Below are positions 57,501 to 64,000 of a stretch of DNA of 64,000 nucleotides, in pieces. The stretch is from contig NC_091145.1 of NCBI RefSeq assembly GCF_041381155.1, positions 36,161,882 to 36,225,881 on the forward strand. Direction: 5' to 3'. The stretch's first letter is position 1. The number at the start of each line of letters is the position of its first letter. The DNA is from Argopecten irradians (Eukaryota; Mollusca; Bivalvia; Pectinida; Pectinidae). A model generated the notes under the pieces. That model made no database searches and was not told the origin of the DNA. It saw nothing but the letters and a program-made list of their open reading frames with translations. The position numbers were made by a program, and so were the translations under genes.

Positions 57501-60500
57501 AGAACATGACCCTGTATGGGATGTTGTCAGGTCCTCTATAGTATAAAGGTCACCAGAACATGACCCCGAATGGGATGTTGTCAGGTCCTCTATAGTATAA
57601 AGGTCACCAGAACATGACCCTGTATGGGATGTTGTCAGGTCCTCTATAGTATAAAGGTCACCAGAACATTACCCCGTATGGGATGTTGTCAGGTCCTCTC
57701 TAGTATAAAGGTCACCAGAACATGACCCCTACTGGGATGTTGTCAGGTCCTCTATAGTATAAAGGTCACCAGAACATGACCCCGAATGGGATGTTGTCAG
57801 GTCCTCTATAGTATAAAGGTCACCAGAACATGACCCTGTATGGGATGTTGTCAGGTCCTCTATAGTATAAAGGTCACCAGAACATGACCCCGTATGGGAT
57901 GTTGTCAGGTCCTCTATAGTATAAAGGTCACCAGAACATGACCCCGTATGAGGGATGTTGTCAGATCCTCTATAGTATAAAGGTCACCAGAACATGACCC
58001 CGTATGGGATGTTGTCAGGTCCTCTATAGTATAAAGGTCACCAGAACATGACCCCGAATGGGATGTTGTCAGATCCTCTATAGTATAAAGGTCACCAGAA
58101 CATGACCCCGTATGGGATGTTGTCAGATCCTCTATAGTATAAAGGTCACCAGAACATGACCCCGTATGGGATGTTGTCAGGATCCTCTATAGTATAAAGG
58201 TCACCAGAACATGACCCCGTATGGGATGTTGTCAGGTCCTCTATTGTATAAAGGTCACCAGAACATGACCCCGAATGGGATGTTGTCAGGTCCTCTATAG
58301 TATAAAGGTCACCAGAACATGACCCCGTATGGGATGTTGTCAGGTCCTCTATTGTATAAAGGTCACCAGAACATGACCCCGTATGGGATGTTGTCAGATC
58401 CTCTATAGTATAAAGGTCACCAGAACATGACCCCGTATGGGATGTTGTCAGATCCTCTATAGTATAAAGGTCACCAGAACATGACCCCGTATGGGATGTT
58501 GTCAGGGTCCTCTATAGTATAAAGGTCACCAGAACATGACCCCGAATGGGATGTTGTCAGGTCCTCTAAAGTATAAAGGTCACCAGAACATGACCCTGTA
58601 TGGGATGTTGTCAGGTCCTCTATAGTATAAAGGTCACCAGAACATGACCCCGTATGGGATGTTGTCAGGTCCTCTATAGTATAAAGGTCACCAGAACATG
58701 ACCCCGTATGGGATGTTGTCAGGTCCTCTATAGTATAAAGGTCACCAGAACATGACCCCGTATGGGATGTTGTCAGATCCTCTAAAGTATAAAGGTCACC
58801 AGAACATGACCCTGTATTGGGATGTTGTCAGGTCCTCTATAGTATAAAGGTCACCAGAACATGACCCCGTATGGGATGTTGTCAGGTCCTCTTAGTATAA
58901 AGGTCACCAGAACATGACCCCGTATGGGATGTTGTCAGGTCCTCTATAGTATAAAGGTCACCAGAACATGACCCCGTATGGGATGTTGTCAGGTCCTCTT
59001 TAGTATAAAGGTCACCAGAACATGACCCCGTATGGGATGTTGTCAGGGTCCCCTATACAGTATAAAGGTCACCAGAACATGACCCCGTATGGGATGTTGT
59101 CAGGTCCTCTATAGTATAAAGGTCACCAGAACATGACCCTGTATGGGATGTTGTCAGGTCCTCTATAGTATAAAGGTCACCAGAACATGACCCCGTATGG
59201 GATGTTGTCAGATCCTCTATTGTATAAAGGTCACCAGAACATTACCCCGTATGGGATGTCGTCAGGTCCTCTCTAGTATAAAGGTCACCAGAACATGACC
59301 CCTACTGGGATGTTGTCAGATCCTCTAAAGTATAAATGTCACCAGAACATGACCCCGTATGGGATGTTGTCAGGTCCTCTATAGTATAAAGGTCACCAGA
59401 ACATGACCCCTACTGGGATGTTGTCAGATCCTCTATAGTATAAAGGTCACCAGAACATGACCCCGTATGGGATGTTGTCAGGTCCTCTATAGTATAAAGG
59501 TCACCAGAACATGACCCCGTATGGGATGTTGTCAGATCCTCTATAGTATAAAGGTCACCAGAACATGACATGTTGTCAGATCCTTTATAGTATAAAGGTC
59601 ACCAGAACATGACCCCGTATGGGATGTTGTCAGATCCTCTATAGTATAAAGGTCACCAGAACATGACCCCGTATGGGATGTTGTCAGGTCCTCTATAGTA
59701 TAAAGGTCACCAGAACATGACCCCGAATGGGATGTTGTCAGATCCTCTATAGTATAAAGGTCACCAGAACATGACCCCGAATGGGATGTTGTCAGATCCT
59801 CTATAGTATAAAGGTCACCAGAACATGACCCCGAATGGGATGTTGTCAGATCCTCTAAGTATAAAGGTCACCAGAACATGATCCCATATGGGATGTTGTC
59901 AGATCCTCTATAGTATGGTAAAGACACCAGAATAGTGACCCCGAATGGGATGTTGTCAGATCGTCTATAGTATAAAGGTCACCAGAACATGACCCCGAAT
60001 GGGATGTTGTCAGATCCTCTATAGTATAAAGGTCACCAGAACATGACCCCGTATGGGATGTTGTCAGATCCTCTATAGTATAAAGGTCACCAGAACATGA
60101 CCCCGTATGGGATGTTGTCAGATCCTCTATAGTATAAAGGTCACCAGAACATGACCCCGAATGGGATGTTGTCAGATCCTCTACCCAGTATAAAGGTCAC
60201 CAGAACATGACCCCGAATGGGATGTTGTCAGATCCTCTATAGTATAGTATAAAGGTCACCAGAACATGACCCCGTATGGGATGTTGTCGAATCCTTTATA
60301 GTATAAAGGTCACAGAACATGACCCGTATGGGATGTTGTCAGATCCTCTATAGTATAAAGGTCACCAGAACATGACCCCGTATGGGATGTTGTCAGATCC
60401 TCTATAGTATAAAGGTCACCAGAACATGACCCCGAATGGGATGTTGTCAGATCCTCTATAGTATAAAGGTCACCAGAACATGACCCCGTATGGGATGTTG

Positions 60501-61763
60501 TCAGATCCGCTATAGTGTAAAGGTCACCAGAACATGACCCAGAATGGGATGTTGTCAGGTCCTCTAACGTTATAAAGGTCACCGGAACATGATCCCAAAT
60601 AGGATGTTGTCAGATCCTCTATATTATACTTGGTAAAGATCACCAGAACGTGACCCCGAATGGGATGTTGTCAGATCCTCTATAGTATAAAGGTCACCAG
60701 AACATGACCCCGAATGGGATGTTGTCAGATCCTCTATAGTATAAAGGTCACCAGAACATGACCCCGTATGGGATGTTGTCAGATCCGCTATAGTATAAAG
60801 GTCACCAGAACATGACCCCGAATGGGATGTTGTCAGATAATCTAAAGTATAAAGGTCACCAGAACATGACCCCGAATGGGATGTTGTCAGATCCGCTATA
60901 GTATAAAGGTCACCAGAACATGACCCCGAATGGGATGTTGTCAGATCCTCTATAGTTATAAAGGTCACCAGAACATGATCCCAAATGGGATGTTGTCAGA
61001 TCCTCTATAGTATAAAGGTCACCAGAACATGACCCCGAATGGGATGTTGTCAGATCCTCTATAGTATAAAGGTCACCAGAACATGACCCCGAATGGGATG
61101 TTGTCAGATCCTCTATTGTATAAAGGTCACCAGAACATGACCCCGTATGGGATGTTGTCAGATCCTCTATAGTATAAAGGTCACCAGAACATGACCCCGA
61201 ATGGGATGTTGTCAGATCCTCTATAGTATAAAGGTCACAAGAACCTGACCCCCGAATCGGATTTTGTCAGATCCTCTGTTGCATAAAGGTCTACAGAACC
61301 TGACCCTGTATGGGATGTTGTCAGGTCCTCTATAGTATAAAGGTCACCAGAACATGACCCCGAATGGGATGATGTCAGGTCCTTTATAGTATAAAGGTCA
61401 CCAGAACATGACCCCGTATGGGGATGTTGTCAGGTCCTCTATAGTATAAAGGTCACCAGAACATGACCCCGTATGGGATGTTGTCAGATCCTCTATAGTA
61501 TAAAGGTCACCAGAACATGACCCCGTATGGGATGTTGTCAGATCCTCTATAGTATAAAGGTCACCAGAACATGACCCAGAATGGGATGTTGTCAGATCCT
61601 CTATAGTATAAAGGTCACCAGAACATGACCCCGAATGGGATGTTGTCAGATCCTCTATAGTATAAAGGTCACCAGAACATGACCCCGAATGGGATGTTGT
61701 CATATCCTCTAAAGTTATAAAGGTCACCAGAACATGACCCCGAATGGGATGTTGTGAGATCCA
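54570..61763 (+). mobile_element. Hairpin-headed element with a giant 54-bp tandem array
   Basis: Head hairpin agctcacctggcc-agaa-gggccaatgagct at 54570-54599, then a gtcgtccgtctgtcggttgtccgtc microsatellite, then from about 54711 a 54-bp unit (ataaaggtcaccagaacatg, accccgtatgggatgttgtc, aggtcctctatagt) repeated about 130 times. No 3' hairpin end is seen; the array stops at 61763 in unrelated sequence. The head follows a T run, like the heads at 36183 and 43851. Confidence 0.8.
54711..61763. repeat. 54-bp minisatellite, about 130 copies
   Basis: Main variants: tcaggtcc or tcagatcc, ccccgtatggg or ccccgaatggg, tatagt, tattgt or taaagt. Unit length is a multiple of three, so the minus strand reads an 18-residue repeat (TTSHSGSCSGDLYTIEDL) without stops for up to 114 codons; indels end each frame. 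Not a gene. The first half is rich in the ggtcc form, the part after about 59500 mostly has agatcc. Confidence 0.95.
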
Positions 61764-61862
61764 CTGTGTTACAAAGTGGTAATAAGGATCTGTATGTTAA
61801 TGGGATTAACAAATCAAGATCTTTTGTCTTCATGGAAAAAAATACAGTTTGTAGATTTTATT

Positions 61863-62050
61863 AGCCCACCATCTGATCAAATCGCTTTTCGTTCGTCCGT
61901 TAAGAATTCTTATCACTATTTCTCAGAAAGTACTGAAGGAATCGTTCTCAAATTTCATATTTAGATTCCTCTAAGGCTCTAGTTGTGCATATTGCATATA
62001 AGGCAGCCATCTTGAATTTTGATAGTAAACTTTGTTATCGCTATTTCTCT
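61863..62050 (+). mobile_element. Truncated copy of the 155-bp-repeat element
   Basis: Starts agcccaccatctgatc, keeps a short cgttcgtccg stretch and one repeat unit (ctatttctcagaaagtactg, ctagttgtgcatattgcata), then breaks off in a second unit. Related to 43851-45690 but clearly diverged. Confidence 0.8.
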
Positions 62051-62289
62051 TTCAATTCACCACATGGACATTCAGCTTGCTTTGATGATTGCATTTCTGA
62101 AGTCTTTTAGCAAATCCATATTCACTTGCATCAAATTTTAAAAATTGACTGACGCAAAAGTGTTTCGAGCACAGATCTAGAACAATGCAAGTATAAATCA
62201 CAAAATTAAAGCACAGTGAATAAGTCATTTGGCAAGAAAACACAAAATCAAGTTGTCACAATATGTTGATTTACATAAGTTATCAATTC

Positions 62290-63412
62290 ATGTACCATAA
62301 AACCTGCCTTAGGGACCACCTCTGTATTAGACCACTGCTTAATAAGACCAGTTTTCTAGAGTCCCAAGTAAACCAATTTCAACACAATTAACTAGTGTAT
62401 ATTTCTAAAGATCACATGGATATAAAGACAATTTCCCTATGTCTCTTGGGTGGTCTTTGTAGACAGGTTTAACAGTACATCTTCCCTATGTCTCTTGGGT
62501 GGTCTTTATAGACAGGTTTGACAGTACATCTTCCCTATGTCTCTTGGGTGATCATTATAGACAGGTTTGACAGTACATCTTCCCTATGTCTCTTGGGTGG
62601 TCTTTATAGACAGGTTTGACAGTACATCTTCCCTATGTCTCTTGGGTGGTCTTTATAGACAGGTTTGACAGTACATCTTCCCTATGTCTCTTGGGTGGTC
62701 TTAATAGACAGGTTTGACTGTACATCTTCCCTCTGTCTCTTGGGTGGTCTTTATAGACAGGTTTGACTGTACATCTTCCCTATGTCTCGTGGGTGGTCTT
62801 TATAGGCAGGTTTCACTGTAAATCTTCCCTCTGTCTCTTGGGTGGTCTTTATAGACAGGTTTGACTGTACATCTTCCCTATGTCTCTTGGGTGGTCTTTA
62901 TAGGCAGGTTTCACTGTAAATCTTCCCTCTGTCTCGTGGGTGGTCTTTATAGACAGGTTTGACTGTACATCTTCCCTCTGTCTCTTGGGTGGTCTTTATA
63001 GGCAGGTTTCACTGTAAATCTTCCCTCTGTCTCGTGGGTGGTCTTTATAGACAGGTTTGACTGTACATCTTCCCTCTGTCTCTTGGGTTGTCTTTATAGA
63101 CAGGTTTGACAGTACATCTTCCCTATGTCTCTTGGGTGGTGTTTTCAAACAGGTCTGACTGTACATCTTCCCTATGTCTCTTGGGTGGTCTTTATAGACA
63201 GGTTTGACTGTACATCTTCCCTTTGTCTCTTGAGTTGTCTTAATAGACAGGTTTGACTGTACACCTTCACTGTCTCTTCGGTGGTCTTTATAGACAGGTT
63301 TGACTGTACATCTTCCCTCTGTCTCTTGGGTTGTCTTTATAGGCAGGTTTCAGTGTACATCTTCACTCTGTCTCTTGGGTGATCATTATAGACAGATTTG
63401 ACTGTACATCTT
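62290..63412. mobile_element. Inverted-repeat element whose right end is amplified (49-bp array)
   Basis: Left end accataaaacctgccttagggaccacc; the right end, read inward, is tacagtcaaacctgtctataaagaccaccc. From about 62428 to 63412 a 49-bp unit (acatcttccctatgtctctt, gggtggtctttatagacagg, tttgactgt) occurs about 20 times, each copy ending in the right-end sequence. The unamplified part matches, in reverse, the sequence at 35830-35940. Confidence 0.75.
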
Positions 63413-64000
63413 ACCATCTTACCTGAAGTTTTTGAATGTCATCAAAACATTATTCTAATCTTTTATCTGATATAAGGAATTTGTGAAAGAAAAGAAAAAG
63501 TTAAATCACCAATCAGAAAGTTTATTACAAATAAGAAAATCTTTCAAATGCATAGCAAGCTACTGTTTCAGATCCACCTTTGAAGGAGAGGAGATAATTT
63601 CATGGTTTATTCAAAAGGATACTGTATTCTTTTATTTGGGTCTTGATTTACATTCAAATACACATTTAATTAATTATCAAATAGACTACAACAATCACAT
63701 ACAATTTTTCTGATTACTGATATCTCTGGTAATTTAAAGCTAGAGAAAATGTATCTTAATACCAACCCAGTTAAGGTTTTCATGATTATATGGTATATAA
63801 TATAAGCAACACTTAATTACATAATTAATTAAGTCTAAGCCCACCACCACTAACAGCATTGTACGTTATATAACTATGCCATACCTACAGAAATAACAAT
63901 CCATTCCTATCAAATAAGGGGAAAATCTTGATGGAATGTAAAAAGAACAGAGAGGTATATATCCGATACAACATGCATGTAAAAGCTTCCCTATAAAGAC
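63413..64000. other. No gene recognised at window end
   Basis: AT-rich. The open frame 63483-63713 has no domain I recognise. Confidence 0.4.

Noticed and set aside
60310..61727. Minus-strand open frames of 90-114 codons with an 18-residue repeat
   Set aside because: They are produced by a 54-bp (3 x 18) noncoding unit; indels between units break every frame, and starts and stops do not fit a gene.
54711..61763. CRISPR-like array
   Set aside because: Units are contiguous with no unique spacers, and the context is eukaryotic.

Overview
The window is animal nuclear DNA: AT-rich, with introns, an intron-split housekeeping gene and a very high load of transposable elements. The mobile families (tRNA-derived SINEs with a ...GGTTCGAATCCC... 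B box, hairpin-headed elements carrying CGTCC microsatellites and inner tandem repeats, APE-type LINEs, hAT, piggyBac and Tigger-like DNA elements) and the protein similarities point to a mollusc, most likely a bivalve. That organism call is inference from repeat style and not from a database match.

Layout. 1-1684: one copy of a 1.7-kb repeat. 2467-3290: the last two exons of a HECT-type ubiquitin ligase-like gene, frameshifted in an A-run. 5807-8111 (minus): a DDE integrase-like gene split by a 770-bp hAT element with an 8-bp target duplication. 9281-11210: several short inverted-repeat elements. 11857-17863: a head-to-tail array of the same 1.7-kb repeat seen at the window start. 19785-53639: the complete coding region of UBA1, the ubiquitin-activating enzyme E1, in 23 coding exons that splice in frame to 1047 residues. 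54570-61763: a hairpin-headed element whose 54-bp inner repeat has grown to about 130 copies. 62290-63412: an inverted-repeat element whose end is amplified about 20 times as a 49-bp repeat.

UBA1 is the only gene in the window that looks fully intact. Its ATP-binding loops, catalytic cysteine (residue 625) and ubiquitin-fold domain are all present, and it keeps two candidate start codons (Met1 behind a basic motif, Met33 without it), matching the nuclear and cytosolic isoforms known in vertebrates. Its introns are the main landing sites for mobile DNA: intron 11 holds an element with 127-bp inverted ends that itself contains a Tigger-like element; intron 16 (13.4 kb) holds two hairpin-headed tandem-repeat elements and a LINE that was split by a hAT element that was in turn split by a third hairpin-headed element; intron 18 holds a piggyBac derivative.

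The most unusual signal is structural. Several unrelated-looking repeats share one plan: inverted motifs near the two ends, a simple-sequence stretch, an inner tandem array, and a short 3' hairpin, in two families followed directly by CTTGT. This resembles non-autonomous Helentron-like (rolling-circle) elements, and the 1.7-kb array looks like a head-to-tail concatemer of one such element.
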